From positions 1 through 18,855 of the forward strand of contig JBFGUI010000051.1 in assembly GCA_041565695.1 (NCBI GenBank): a stretch of 18,855 nucleotides of DNA. Direction: 5' to 3'. Below, piece by piece: positions 1 to 8,119 of the stretch (positions within the stretch are counted from its first letter, which is position 1; each line of letters opens with the position of its first letter). The DNA is from Pelagibius sp041565695 (GTDB lineage: Bacteria > Pseudomonadota > Alphaproteobacteria > Kiloniellales > Kiloniellaceae). Below the pieces are notes generated by a model. It saw nothing but the letters and a program-made list of their open reading frames with translations. It did not search any database and was not told the DNA's origin. Made by a program: the position numbers and the translations under genes.

Positions 1-104
1 CCGGTGAGGCCCAGGGACACGCCGGGGGCGGCATAGCCGCGCGCCAGAGCCGCGCCGATGCCGCTGGAACCGCCTGTAATGACGATGGATTTCGGGTCCT
101 GCAT
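1..104 (-). CDS. Short-chain dehydrogenase/reductase (SDR), N-terminal fragment
   Basis: Only the first 34 codons lie in the window; the gene runs off the left edge on the minus strand. The translation starts MQDPKSIVITGGSSGIG and carries the SDR cofactor-binding glycine motif TGGSSGIG at residues 10-17, right after a first beta strand (SIVIT). This is the NAD(P)-binding start of a Rossmann fold, so the protein is very likely a cytoplasmic NAD(P)-dependent oxidoreductase. The substrate cannot be read from this piece; the catalytic Ser-Tyr-Lys residues lie outside. The following residues (AALARGYAAPGVSLGLTG) look like a general COG0300-type SDR, so I do not call it fabG. It is divergent from yicC, with about 130 bp between the two starts. 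Confidence 0.8.
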   Translation of the reverse strand, partial: MQDPKSIVITGGSSGIGAALARGYAAPGVSLGLT

Positions 105-139
105 GGCTCTCCTGCCGGTGGCGGCGGTCGGCTCGCCGC

Positions 140-170
140 TTGTTGAGACTCGGTCAGGCCAGTATATATG
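140..170 (+). promoter_or_regulatory. Candidate sigma-70-type promoter of yicC-gmk
   Basis: An AT-rich TATATAT (163-169) stands out in otherwise very GC-rich sequence. TTGAGA (143-148) lies 16 bp before TATATG (165-170), and TTGTTG (140-145) lies 17 bp before TATATA (163-168). Either pairing would start transcription near 175 and leave a leader of about 60 nt before the proposed yicC start. The call is from pattern alone. It also argues against translation of yicC starting as far upstream as 140. Confidence 0.4.
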
Positions 171-238
171 GGCCGCGCCCGGATGGGGGCAGGGCGAGAC
201 GGGGGATTTTCGGCACAGTGGCAGAGAGCAGCACAGCA

Positions 239-1120
239 GTGCACAGCATGACCGGCTTTGCCCGGCGCGACGGCGCCGACGAGGCGGCGAGCTGGACCTG
301 GGAAGTGAAGAGCGTCAACGGCCGCAGCCTCGACGTGCGCGCCCGCCTGCCGGTCGGCTACGAGAGCCTCGACCCCGCGGTGCGCAGCGCCGTGGCCGGC
401 GCCTGCGCGCGCGGCAACGTGCAGGTCAACCTGACCATCAAGCGCGGCAGCGCGCCCCTGCAGCTGCAGGTCAACGAGGCGCTGCTCGAGCAGGCGCTGC
501 AGCTCATGGACAAGCTGGAGAACCGCACCACGGCGGCGCCGCCGCGGCTCGACGGCATCCTCGCGCTGCGCGGCATCCTCGAGGCGGTCGAGGAGGAGGA
601 GACCGCCGAGCGCCAGGCGGCGCGTCTCGAGGCCCTGCAGAATGATTTGGCAGCGGTGCTGGCGGCGCTAGTCGCCATGCGCGCGGCCGAAGGCGCGCGC
701 CTGCTGGAGCTGGCGCGCGGCCACCTGGACGAGATCGAGCGGCTCGCCGGGGCGGCGCGCGCCTGCGCCGCGACCCAGCCGGAAACCCTGCGCCAGCGCT
801 TCAAGGAGCAGATCGCCCTGCTGCTGGAGGAGAGCACCGGCGTCGCCGAGGAGCGCCTCGCCCAGGAACTCGCCATCCTCGCCGGCAAGGCCGACGTGCG
901 CGAGGAGCTCGACCGCTTGGCCGCCCACGTCGAGGCGGCGCGCGAGCTGCTCGCCAGGGGCGGCGCCATCGGGCGCAAGCTCGACTTCCTGTGCCAGGAG
1001 TTCAACCGCGAAGCCAACACCCTCTGCTCCAAGTCGGCCGATGTCGAGCTGACGCGCATCGGTCTCGACCTCAAGTCGTCGATCGAACAGCTGCGCGAGC
1101 AGGTGCAGAACATCGAGTAG
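239..1120 (+). CDS. yicC: YicC/YloC family endoribonuclease
   Basis: About 293 residues, close to the 287 of E. coli YicC. The N-terminal YicC domain opens with the family signature SMTGFAR, followed by WEVKSVNGRSLDVRARLP. The C-terminal DUF1732 domain ends with the typical GRKLDFLCQEFNREANTLCSK stretch (near residues 245-265) and a final ELTRIGLDLKSSIEQLREQVQNIE-like helix. Family members have been reported as endoribonucleases involved in small-RNA and mRNA turnover; the activity here is inferred from family. I chose the GTG at 239 because it places two to three residues before SMTGFAR, as in E. coli and Bacillus homologues. GTG 218 (with GGGGGA at 201-206) and ATG 248 are in-frame alternatives. 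The stop is 4 nt before gmk, so the two are probably cotranscribed, a common alphaproteobacterial pairing. Confidence 0.93.
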   Translation: MHSMTGFARRDGADEAASWTWEVKSVNGRSLDVRARLPVGYESLDPAVRSAVAGACARGNVQVNLTIKRGSAPLQLQVNEALLEQALQLMDKLENRTTAAPPRLDGILALRGILEAVEEEETAERQAARLEALQNDLAAVLAALVAMRAAEGARLLELARGHLDEIERLAGAARACAATQPETLRQRFKEQIALLLEESTGVAEERLAQELAILAGKADVREELDRLAAHVEAARELLARGGAIGRKLDFLCQEFNREANTLCSKSADVELTRIGLDLKSSIEQLREQVQNIE

Positions 1121-1124
1121 CGTC

Positions 1125-1763
1125 ATGGTCGACACCGAAATCAAGCGCCGCGGCCTTATGCTGGTGCTGTCCTCGCCCTCGGGCGCCGGCAAGACGACGA
1201 TCTCGCGCCGCCTGCTGGACACCGACAACAACCTGTCGCTCTCGGTTTCCGCCACCACGCGTCCGCCGCGCCCGGGCGAGGTCGACGGCACCGACTATTT
1301 CTTCGTCGACCAGGCGCGCTTCGACGCCATGGTGGCCGGCGGCGAGCTGCTGGAACACGCCGTGGTCTTCGGCAACAACTACGGCACGCCGCGCGCGCCG
1401 GTGGAGGCCGCCCTGGAGCAGGGCCGCGATGTGCTGTTCGACATCGACTGGCAGGGCACCCAGCAGGTCCGCGAGGCGGCGCGCGACGACCTGGTCAGCG
1501 TCTTCGTGCTGCCGCCCTCGACGGCCGAGCTGGAACGCCGGCTCTATACCCGCGCGCAGGACAGCGAGGCGGTGGTGCGCGGCCGCATGGCCAAGGCCGC
1601 CGACGAGATGAGCCACTGGGCGGAGTACGACTACATCATCATCAACGACGATATCGACAAGAGCGTCGAACAGGTCGAGGCGATCCTCACCGCCGAGCGC
1701 CTGCGCCGCGAGCGCCGTGTCGGCCTGCGCGCCTTCGTCGAGACCCTGCGCTCAGGCGGCTGA
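1125..1763 (+). CDS. gmk: Guanylate kinase
   Basis: 212 residues, typical for the family. The enzyme phosphorylates GMP to GDP with ATP in the cytoplasm, an essential step in making GTP and dGTP. The P-loop is SSPSGAGKTT at residues 16-25. The GMP-binding region is visible as the SATTRPPRPGEVDGTDYFFV block (about 42-61), followed by ELLEHAVVFGNNYGTP and the DIDWQG motif. The lid-region RLYTRAQDSEAVVRGRM and the C-terminal YDYIIINDD are also present. The ATG lies 4 nt after the yicC stop with only a weak Shine-Dalgarno (GAG), which suggests translational coupling. Its last 12 bp overlap the end of rsmA on the other strand, so there is no room for a conventional terminator between them. Confidence 0.97.
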   Translation: MVDTEIKRRGLMLVLSSPSGAGKTTISRRLLDTDNNLSLSVSATTRPPRPGEVDGTDYFFVDQARFDAMVAGGELLEHAVVFGNNYGTPRAPVEAALEQGRDVLFDIDWQGTQQVREAARDDLVSVFVLPPSTAELERRLYTRAQDSEAVVRGRMAKAADEMSHWAEYDYIIINDDIDKSVEQVEAILTAERLRRERRVGLRAFVETLRSGG

Positions 1764-2609
1764 CGCGCCGCTTTCCAACTCTTTTGCCAGGGCGCAGAGT
1801 TCCTCCACCGACAGTTCCTCGGCGCGGGCGGTCGGCGCGATGCCGGTCGCCTCGAAAAGACGCGCCGTGTTGCCGCCCAGGGACTTCAAGCTCTGCCGCA
1901 GCATCTTGCGGCGCTGGCCGAAGGCGGCGGCGGTGACCCGCTCCAGCAGCTCGAGGCGCGCCGGCGCCAGCGGCTGCGCGCGCGGCATCAGCGCCACCAC
2001 CGTCGAGGTCACCTTGGGCGGCGGCGTGAAGGCGCGCGGCGGAATGTCGAACAGGGCACGCGTTTCGCAGAGCCACTGGGTCAGCACCGACAGGCGGCCG
2101 TAGTGGCGGCTGCGCGGCGCCGCCAGCAGGCGCTCGGCGACCTCCTTCTGGAACATCAGGGTCATGGCGGAAAAGGCCTGGGGATCGCCGGCCAGCGCGC
2201 TCAGCCAGCGCACCAGCAGCGCCGTCGAGATGTTGTAGGGCAGGTTGGCGACGATCTGGCGCGGCGCGCTGCCGAGCGTTGCCAGGTCGACCTGAAGGGC
2301 GTCGCCCTCGATGACCTCGAGACGGCCGGGCCAGGCGGCGGCGATCTCGGCCAGGGCCTCCAGGCAGCGCCGGTCCTTCTCCACCGCGATGACGTGGCGG
2401 GCGCCCTCGGCCAGCAGGGCGCGGGTCAGGCCGCCGGGGCCGGGGCCGATCTCGATGACGCAGCCCTGCGACAGGTCCGGCGCCGCCCGGGCGATGCGGC
2501 CGGTCAGGTTGAGGTCGAGCAGGAAATGCTGGCCCAGCGCCTTGCGCGCGCCGAGGCCGAAGCGCGCGATGACCTCGCGCAGCGGCGGCAGCTCCGCCGA
2601 AGCGGTCAT
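1752..2609 (-). CDS. rsmA: 16S rRNA dimethyladenosine transferase (KsgA/RsmA)
   Basis: 285 residues. The enzyme uses S-adenosylmethionine to dimethylate two adjacent adenines (A1518 and A1519, E. coli numbering) in the 3'-terminal hairpin of 16S rRNA during late small-subunit assembly. The N-terminal GQHFLLD (26-32) is the usual family lead-in. SAM-binding motif I is VIEIGPGPGG (51-60), with the acidic motif II at VEKD (76-79), EGDAL at 101-105 and the catalytic motif IV NLPYNIS at 122-128. The ATG overlaps the pdxA stop (ATGA), so it is translationally coupled as the last gene of the lptF-to-rsmA operon. The pdxA-rsmA pairing is widespread in proteobacteria. Its 3' end overlaps gmk tail to tail by 12 bp. 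Confidence 0.97.
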   Translation of the reverse strand: MTASAELPPLREVIARFGLGARKALGQHFLLDLNLTGRIARAAPDLSQGCVIEIGPGPGGLTRALLAEGARHVIAVEKDRRCLEALAEIAAAWPGRLEVIEGDALQVDLATLGSAPRQIVANLPYNISTALLVRWLSALAGDPQAFSAMTLMFQKEVAERLLAAPRSRHYGRLSVLTQWLCETRALFDIPPRAFTPPPKVTSTVVALMPRAQPLAPARLELLERVTAAAFGQRRKMLRQSLKSLGGNTARLFEATGIAPTARAEELSVEELCALAKELESGASAA

Positions 2610-3637
2610 GCGGCGCCGGCGGTGCGGCCGGCCGCCGCCGCCATCTCGCCGGCCATCCGGAGGGCCGCCAGCAGGCTGGTGGGCGAGGCCTTCCCCTGCG
2701 CGGCGATGTCGAGCGCCGTGCCGTGGTCCGGCGAGGTGCGGATGATCGGCAGCCCCAGGGTGACGTTGACGCCGCCCTCGAAGTCGATGGTCTTGATCGG
2801 GATCAGCGCCTGGTCGTGGTACATGCAGAGCGCCGCGTCGTAGCGCCGCCGCGCGGCGGCATGGAACAGGGTATCGGCGGACAGCGGGCCGAGGGCGTCG
2901 ATGCCGGCCAGCTGCAGGCGCCGCACGGCCGGCCGGATCACCGCGTCATCCTCCGGGCCGAGCTGGCCGCCCTCGCCGGCGTGCGGATTGAGCCCGGCCA
3001 CGGCAAGGCGCGGCGCGGCGATGCCGAACTGGTCCTTCAGGGCCTCGGCCGTGGTCCGGCCGGTCTCGACGATGAGTTCCTCGGTGAGCCTTTCCGGCAC
3101 GCGGCTGAGCGGCATGTGCACGGTCACCGGCACCACGCGCAGCTCGGCGCAGGCCAGCATCATCACCGGCGCCCGGGCGGCGCCGGTCAGTTCGGCCAGG
3201 TATTCGGTGTGGCCGGGGTGCTTGAAGCCGGCCTCCATGAGGATCTGCTTGTGGATCGGGTTGGTCACCACGGCGGCCGCCGCGCCCGCGCGGGCCAGCG
3301 CGACGGCGCGCTGGATCGACAGCAGCACCGCTTCGGCGTTGGCGGGATCGAGGCGGCCCGGCTGCGCCTCGACCGACGTGCCGAGCGGCAGCACGGGCAG
3401 CTTGCGGTCGAAGACCTCGAGCGCCCGGGCCGGCTGGTCGATTTCGGCGAGCGTCACCGCGGGACAGAAGCGCGCAGCCAGGGCGGCGAGGCGCGCCGGG
3501 TCGTCGACTGCGAAGAAGGGCGGCAGGCCGGCCGCGCGGCGCTGCAGCCAGGCGCGCAGCGTGATCTCGCCGCCGATGCCCGCCGGCTCGCCCATGGTCA
3601 GCGCCAAGGGGGCCGGCAGCGAAGGGACGCCGGTCAA
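2606..3637 (-). CDS. pdxA: 4-hydroxythreonine-4-phosphate dehydrogenase
   Basis: 343 residues. The enzyme oxidises 4-phosphohydroxy-L-threonine in the DXP-dependent route to pyridoxal 5'-phosphate (vitamin B6), working with PdxJ. The family start LALTMGEPAGIGGEI is at residues 11-25. The three metal-binding histidines are in recognisable contexts: H174 (VTVHMPLSRV), H219 (GLNPHAGEGG) and H274 (CMYHDQALIP). The C-terminal IRTSPDHGTALDIA block (300-313) is present. The start is not an ATG: the only ATG downstream falls inside the conserved MGEPAG motif and would cut off the first strand. The usable start is TTG at 3637, since the reading frame upstream runs into the surA stop codon (3668-3670) without another start. 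The Shine-Dalgarno is weak, so coupling to surA (30 bp upstream) is likely. Confidence 0.96.
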   Translation of the reverse strand: MTGVPSLPAPLALTMGEPAGIGGEITLRAWLQRRAAGLPPFFAVDDPARLAALAARFCPAVTLAEIDQPARALEVFDRKLPVLPLGTSVEAQPGRLDPANAEAVLLSIQRAVALARAGAAAAVVTNPIHKQILMEAGFKHPGHTEYLAELTGAARAPVMMLACAELRVVPVTVHMPLSRVPERLTEELIVETGRTTAEALKDQFGIAAPRLAVAGLNPHAGEGGQLGPEDDAVIRPAVRRLQLAGIDALGPLSADTLFHAAARRRYDAALCMYHDQALIPIKTIDFEGGVNVTLGLPIIRTSPDHGTALDIAAQGKASPTSLLAALRMAGEMAAAAGRTAGAA

Positions 3638-3667
3638 GGCGCCCCGCGGCGCCCGCCGCGCAGGCCG

Positions 3668-4645
3668 TCAGATCCGCACATCGACGTTGGCGGTGCGGCG
3701 CAGCTCCTGCATCGAGCGCTGGGCGAGCTGGTCCAGGCGCTGGCTGGCGAGGGACTGCTCGATGCGGGCCCGGTCGATGTCGGCGCCGTCGTTCTTGCGC
3801 ATCTCGCGCAGCAGCAGGATGTGGAAACCGGTCAGCGTCCGGATCGGTCGCGTGACCTCGCCGGGGCCCATCTGGCTGAGCGCCGTGTTGAGCTCCGGGG
3901 CCAGCTCGCCATCCTGGACCCAGCCCAGATCCCCGCCCAGGGAGGCGGTGACGGACTGGGAGAACTGCCGGGCGAGGCCGGCGAAGTTGGCGCCGCGCCT
4001 GAGCTCTTCGAGCAGGCGGTTGGCGTTGGCCAGGGCCTCGGCCTCCCGGGCCGCCGACTCAACGGGGATGAAGATCTCGCCGACCCGGCGCTCGATGGCA
4101 CCGCGACGCGCCGACAGCCGGCCGACCACTTCCTCGATCTCCTCCGGGGCGATCACCACGTTGGGGCGGATGCGCCGCTGCACGACCGCCTGCCAGGCGA
4201 TCTGGGCGCGGATCTGGTCGATCAGCGTGGTGGGGATCACGCCGCGGTTGCGCAGCATGGTGAGGAACTGGCCCTCGGTCATGTTGTTCTGGCGGGCGAT
4301 CTGGTCGAGCGCGTCGGCGACCTGCTCGTCCCGGATGGTGATATCGAGGCGCTTGGCCTCCTGCATCTGCAGGCGCTCGTCGATCAGGCCGCGCAGCACC
4401 TGGGGTGTCAGGCGGCGGCGCACTTCGGGGCTGTCCTCGATGCCGGCGGCGACGACGGCAAGCTGAACCCGCATGGCCAGGTCGAGAACGGAGATGATGT
4501 CGTCGTTGACGACCGCGGCGGGGCGGAAGAGTTCGCCCTGCGCCCTGGCCGGGGCGATCGACCAGCCGGTCACCAACAGCATGGCGCAGGCGCCGAGGAC
4601 GAGGCCGCGGCGCGCAACCTGAAATGGCATACGCAAGATGTTCAC
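3668..4645 (-). CDS. surA: Periplasmic SurA-type chaperone / parvulin peptidylprolyl isomerase
   Basis: 325 residues. A signal peptide is visible: basic start, hydrophobic run (about residues 15-30), and a likely cut after APARA at 35. A SurA N-terminal chaperone domain follows (about 40-165; VVNDDIISVLDL, LRGLIDERLQMQEAKRL). A single parvulin domain covers about 185-283 and includes the signatures SLGGDLGWV and GFHILLL. E. coli SurA is about 428 residues with two parvulin domains, so this is a one-domain version, as is usual in alphaproteobacteria. It should deliver outer-membrane proteins, including LptD encoded next door, across the periplasm. The GTG at 4645 is preceded by GGGAG with 5 nt spacing; ATG at 4630 is the alternative. 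It is the fourth gene of the lptF-to-rsmA operon, about 120 bp after lptD. Confidence 0.9.
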   Translation of the reverse strand: MNILRMPFQVARRGLVLGACAMLLVTGWSIAPARAQGELFRPAAVVNDDIISVLDLAMRVQLAVVAAGIEDSPEVRRRLTPQVLRGLIDERLQMQEAKRLDITIRDEQVADALDQIARQNNMTEGQFLTMLRNRGVIPTTLIDQIRAQIAWQAVVQRRIRPNVVIAPEEIEEVVGRLSARRGAIERRVGEIFIPVESAAREAEALANANRLLEELRRGANFAGLARQFSQSVTASLGGDLGWVQDGELAPELNTALSQMGPGEVTRPIRTLTGFHILLLREMRKNDGADIDRARIEQSLASQRLDQLAQRSMQELRRTANVDVRI

Positions 4646-4767
4646 TTACACTCCCAATATCCCTGGAAAGGCGGGCGCATTATACCCGGGGGCAGGGGAG
4701 GTTCAAACGGAAGCTGCGGCGCCGCGCCGCCCGCGCGGGCCAGGCGACCTGCGCTGCCGCGCCGGGA

Positions 4768-6972
4768 TCAGCCGCCCGAGGCCTCGCCCAGGTACTTGAA
4801 GACCACACGCACGAAGATGCTGTCGTCCGGCTCCAGATCGCGGTCACGGAATTCGCTGCGCTGGGCCACGCCCTCGATCAGGAAGCACTCGTCCTGGTAG
4901 GCGAGACTGATGGCGGAGCGCAGGGCCTGATCCTCGATCAGGTCGCGGCGGTGGCTGAAGCCGACGCTCCAGTTCTCCGTCAGACGCGACCTGATGCCGA
5001 AGCGCAGCTCCTCGCGGTCGCCGAACTCGTCACTGCCGGAATCGCCGTTGATGAAGAAGTAGGAGAGGTCGAGTTTGAGGGCCGGCGGGCCGATGACGAT
5101 GTCGAACTCGCTGCGCTCGGCCGTGAGGTCGTCCTTGTCGAGGCGGAAGCGGTACAGCAGGTCCAGGTGCTCGATCGGCTGGACCTGGACGCGGCCGACG
5201 ATGTCGGAGAGCTTGTCCTCCAGGCCCGAGCCCTCGGCGAAGACGTCGCGGTTTTCCTTCAGGCGGAAGCTCTGGCCGATGAAGGCCCCCGCCGAGCCGC
5301 TGTCGCCGAAGGAGCCGGTCCACTTGATGCCATAGTCGAAGCGGGTCCCGGAATCGACCCGGTCGCGGCCGGCGAAGCGGTTGAGCTTGAAGAGGTTGGT
5401 ATCGTCGAACTCGAAGTCCTGGCTGTCCTCGTTTGGGATCTCGCCGGGGTTCGAGCCGTTGGGCGAGAACACCGCCTGGGCGATGGGTTCGATCACCTGG
5501 CGGACGGAGCCATCCTGGCGCATCCAGGGATAACGCCACTTGACGGCGAGTTGCGGGAAGACACGGCCGGTGGTGTTGCTGCCGGGGGCAGTGCTCGGAT
5601 TGACCGCGTCGGAGCCGGGGACGACGCTGTGGGTCCAGTAGCCGTCGGTCTGCACCTGCGCGGTGAACTCGTAGACGTCGCCGAGCGGCGAGGTGTAGGG
5701 CAGGTGGTAGCCGGTGATCACCGAGAGGCGCCGGCTGTCGCGCCCCTCGTCGCGGGTCAGCACCATGACGTTGCTGTCGATCGTGAAAAAGCCGCCGGGC
5801 AGGCCGATGTTCGGCTCGCTGACGAAATTGTAGTCGGCGAGCGGCGCGACGATGGGGATCTCGTCGTTCTTGTCGCTCTCGCGCAGGCCCTGGTAGGCGA
5901 AGCCACGCACCGCCGCGTAGTTGCGGGCCTTGAGACCCTCGAAGAAGGCTGTGCTGGTCAGGGTGCGCGAGGAATCGAAATCGTAGGCGCGCAGATAGGT
6001 GTCGTCGGAGGCGCGGTCGATGTCGAACCCCCAGCGCCAGGTCTTGTCGACGTCGAAGCGTCCGCTGGCATCGATGTGGCCGCGGAAGCGGTCCTCGGCG
6101 ACGATGCCGCCGCTTTCCTCGCGGTCGGCGATGGTCGCGCTGCCGGCGACGCGCAGTTCGCCGTTGGTGAACAGCTGGCGGTACTCGCCGGTGAGGTTGA
6201 CGCCCTGCTCGGTTGTGACGATCGGCGCGATCGTCAGGTCCTTGTCGTCCTCGATCGCCCAGAAGTAGGGGACCTGCACCGAGTAGCCGAGAAAGTCGCT
6301 GGTGCCGACGGTGGGGGCCAGAATGCCGCTGCGCCGGTCGACGGTCGGATCGGGATGCTCGAGATAGGGAGTGTAGAGCACGGGGATGCCGAAGAACTCG
6401 ATCCAGGCATCGTGATAGATGATGTCCTTGGCTTCCTGGTCGTGGACGACCTCGTTGGCCTTGATCTGCCACAGCGGGGCGCGGTCCGGGTCGTCGCGGC
6501 ACAGCTCGCAGGGGCTGAACACGCCCTTGCTGAACTGGGTGCGGTTGCCGCCGGTGCGCGTGCCGCTCGCCGCGGCGATTCGCGTGTCGTCGGCCAAGAG
6601 GACGCGGATGTCGCGGACGAAGCCTTCCTTCAGGTCGCCGGTCAGCTCCACGAAGTCGGCGAAGACGGTGTCGCCGCTCGGCTCGATCAGGGTGATGTTT
6701 CCTTCGGCGGTGACGACGTCGGTGATCGAGTTGTAGGTCACCCTGTCGGCCAGCAGCACCCGGCCAGACTGCGAGATCTCGACGTTGCCGGCGGCGATGA
6801 CGAGGCCGTTCTCCTCGTCATAGCGCAGCTCATCGGCGGTGATCAGCGCCGGGGTGTTCTCCAGCGCCTCGATATCGATGTCCTGTGCCGTCGCCGCTCC
6901 CCCGGCGGCAGCGAAGGACCACATGAAGACGACAGCCAGCGCTGCCGTTCGCCCCAATCCCCCCGGTATCAT
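4768..6972 (-). CDS. lptD: LPS-assembly outer-membrane protein LptD
   Basis: 734 residues. LptD, with the lipoprotein LptE, inserts lipopolysaccharide into the outer leaflet of the outer membrane. A signal peptide covers about residues 1-29, ending ATA-Q. The N-terminal OstA/LptA-like jellyroll follows (about 40-150: ITADELRYDEENGLVIAAGN, then repeats such as LLADRVTYN and EGNITL). The rest is a large beta-barrel with alternating aromatic strands and a C-terminal aromatic-rich strand (IFVRVVFKYLG). Only three cysteines occur: C155 and C158 in a CELC motif, and C696 in YQDECF. The ATG at 6972 starts 8 nt after the lptG stop with GGAGG and AGAGG upstream; longer starts would lie inside lptG and spoil the signal peptide. 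It lies downstream of lptF-lptG, which encode the inner-membrane part of the same machine. Confidence 0.95.
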   Translation of the reverse strand: MIPGGLGRTAALAVVFMWSFAAAGGAATAQDIDIEALENTPALITADELRYDEENGLVIAAGNVEISQSGRVLLADRVTYNSITDVVTAEGNITLIEPSGDTVFADFVELTGDLKEGFVRDIRVLLADDTRIAAASGTRTGGNRTQFSKGVFSPCELCRDDPDRAPLWQIKANEVVHDQEAKDIIYHDAWIEFFGIPVLYTPYLEHPDPTVDRRSGILAPTVGTSDFLGYSVQVPYFWAIEDDKDLTIAPIVTTEQGVNLTGEYRQLFTNGELRVAGSATIADREESGGIVAEDRFRGHIDASGRFDVDKTWRWGFDIDRASDDTYLRAYDFDSSRTLTSTAFFEGLKARNYAAVRGFAYQGLRESDKNDEIPIVAPLADYNFVSEPNIGLPGGFFTIDSNVMVLTRDEGRDSRRLSVITGYHLPYTSPLGDVYEFTAQVQTDGYWTHSVVPGSDAVNPSTAPGSNTTGRVFPQLAVKWRYPWMRQDGSVRQVIEPIAQAVFSPNGSNPGEIPNEDSQDFEFDDTNLFKLNRFAGRDRVDSGTRFDYGIKWTGSFGDSGSAGAFIGQSFRLKENRDVFAEGSGLEDKLSDIVGRVQVQPIEHLDLLYRFRLDKDDLTAERSEFDIVIGPPALKLDLSYFFINGDSGSDEFGDREELRFGIRSRLTENWSVGFSHRRDLIEDQALRSAISLAYQDECFLIEGVAQRSEFRDRDLEPDDSIFVRVVFKYLGEASGG

Positions 6973-6979
6973 CCTCTGG

Positions 6980-8119
6980 CTATCCGTCCTCCAGATGAAG
7001 CAACATCGCCACGCCAAGCATCAAGGAGACGCCGGCCGGTGTCCAGGCCGCAAGCACGACCGGGATGGTACCCGAAAGTCCGATGGCGAACACGAAATTG
7101 GACAGGAAGTACAAGAGAAAGCCCGTGAGCATGCCGGTCAGGATCACCAGGCCGACCCGGCCGCGGCGCTGCGGGCGCAGCGAGAAGGTCGCAGCGAGCA
7201 GCACCATGGCGGTAAACAGCAACGGCAGGGCGAGCAGGCGGTGGAACTGCAGACGGTGCGGAATCGCTGAGAATCCGGAGGCTTGCATCAGGTCGATGAA
7301 CTCCGGCAGGGCCCAGAAGGCGATGGTCTCCGGCGGCGCGAAGCTTTCCTGAATCTTATCCACAGTCAGGTCGGTCGGCAGTTCCAAGGTCGCGTGCGGG
7401 ACCGAGGCCTCGCCCGGTCGTGAGACCCAGGCATCGAGCAGCAGCCAGTGCCCGGCGCGCAGCTGGGCCTCGCGGGCGTCGATTCGATCGACGAAGCGGT
7501 CCTGGTCGGCATAGCGGAACACGATCACCTGCTGCAGCGCGACCGAGCCCGGCTTGACGCGTTCGGCATGGATCACCGACTGGCCGAGGCTGTCCGCTTG
7601 GCGCAGCCAGAGTCCGGTCTTGGAAACCGCCAGCATGCTGGTCTGGTTGCGGATGTAGCTGGCCTCGAGATGCTCGTAGCGGCTCAGCAGGATGGAGGCC
7701 AGCGGGTTGAAGGCGGTGACGGTGAAGATCCCGATCAGCACGGAAGATCCGAGCACCGGCAGCAGGAACTGCCATACCGACACGCCGGCCGCCCGGGCCA
7801 CCACCAGCTCGTGCGAGCGGGTCAGCCGCCAGAAGGTCGCCATGGCGGCGAAGAGGACGGTGAAGGGCATGACCTCCTGGCTGAGGTAGGGCAGCTTCAG
7901 CAGGGCCATCTCCAGGGTTAGGCTGAGCGGCACGTCCTTGGTGGCCAGGCGGTCCAGCAGGTCGACGACGGTGGCCAGGAAGATGATGGCGACGATTGAG
8001 AAGAAGAAGCTGCCGAACCAGAAGAGGTACTGGCGCGCGATGTACTTGGTCAGGGTCGGCGACAGCCGCAGGCGCCGGATCGCCGGCAGGCTCGCCGCGC
8101 TGTGGACGCCGCTGGTCAT
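6980..8119 (-). CDS. lptG: LPS export ABC transporter permease LptG
   Basis: 379 residues of the LptF/LptG family. With LptF and two LptB ATPases it extracts LPS from the inner membrane and pushes it onto the LptC/LptA bridge. Hydrophobic segments are visible near residues 30-55, 75-95 and 115-140. A soluble beta-jellyroll periplasmic domain follows (about 155-270). Three further membrane segments lie in the last 100 residues (LLALPLLFTAMVLLAATFSL, VGLVILTGMLTGFLLYFLSN, VVLAAWTPAGVSLMLGVAML). The coupling-helix region RSHELVVARAAGVSVWQ is typical of the family. Being second in the pair and next to lptD supports lptG rather than lptF. The ATG overlaps the lptF stop (ATGA). Confidence 0.94.
   Translation of the reverse strand: MTSGVHSAASLPAIRRLRLSPTLTKYIARQYLFWFGSFFFSIVAIIFLATVVDLLDRLATKDVPLSLTLEMALLKLPYLSQEVMPFTVLFAAMATFWRLTRSHELVVARAAGVSVWQFLLPVLGSSVLIGIFTVTAFNPLASILLSRYEHLEASYIRNQTSMLAVSKTGLWLRQADSLGQSVIHAERVKPGSVALQQVIVFRYADQDRFVDRIDAREAQLRAGHWLLLDAWVSRPGEASVPHATLELPTDLTVDKIQESFAPPETIAFWALPEFIDLMQASGFSAIPHRLQFHRLLALPLLFTAMVLLAATFSLRPQRRGRVGLVILTGMLTGFLLYFLSNFVFAIGLSGTIPVVLAAWTPAGVSLMLGVAMLLHLEDG

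Noticed and set aside
140..238. Upstream extension of YicC to the TTG at 140
   Set aside because: It would place translation inside the likely promoter and add about 33 residues that homologues do not have.
4624..7128. Open reading frame of over 800 codons on the plus strand opposite lptD
   Set aside because: It lies antisense to a clear lptD whose product has signal peptide, jellyroll and barrel. The antisense product is a low-complexity Val/Ala/Asp/Glu-rich string, as expected from the GC-rich codon bias of the true gene.
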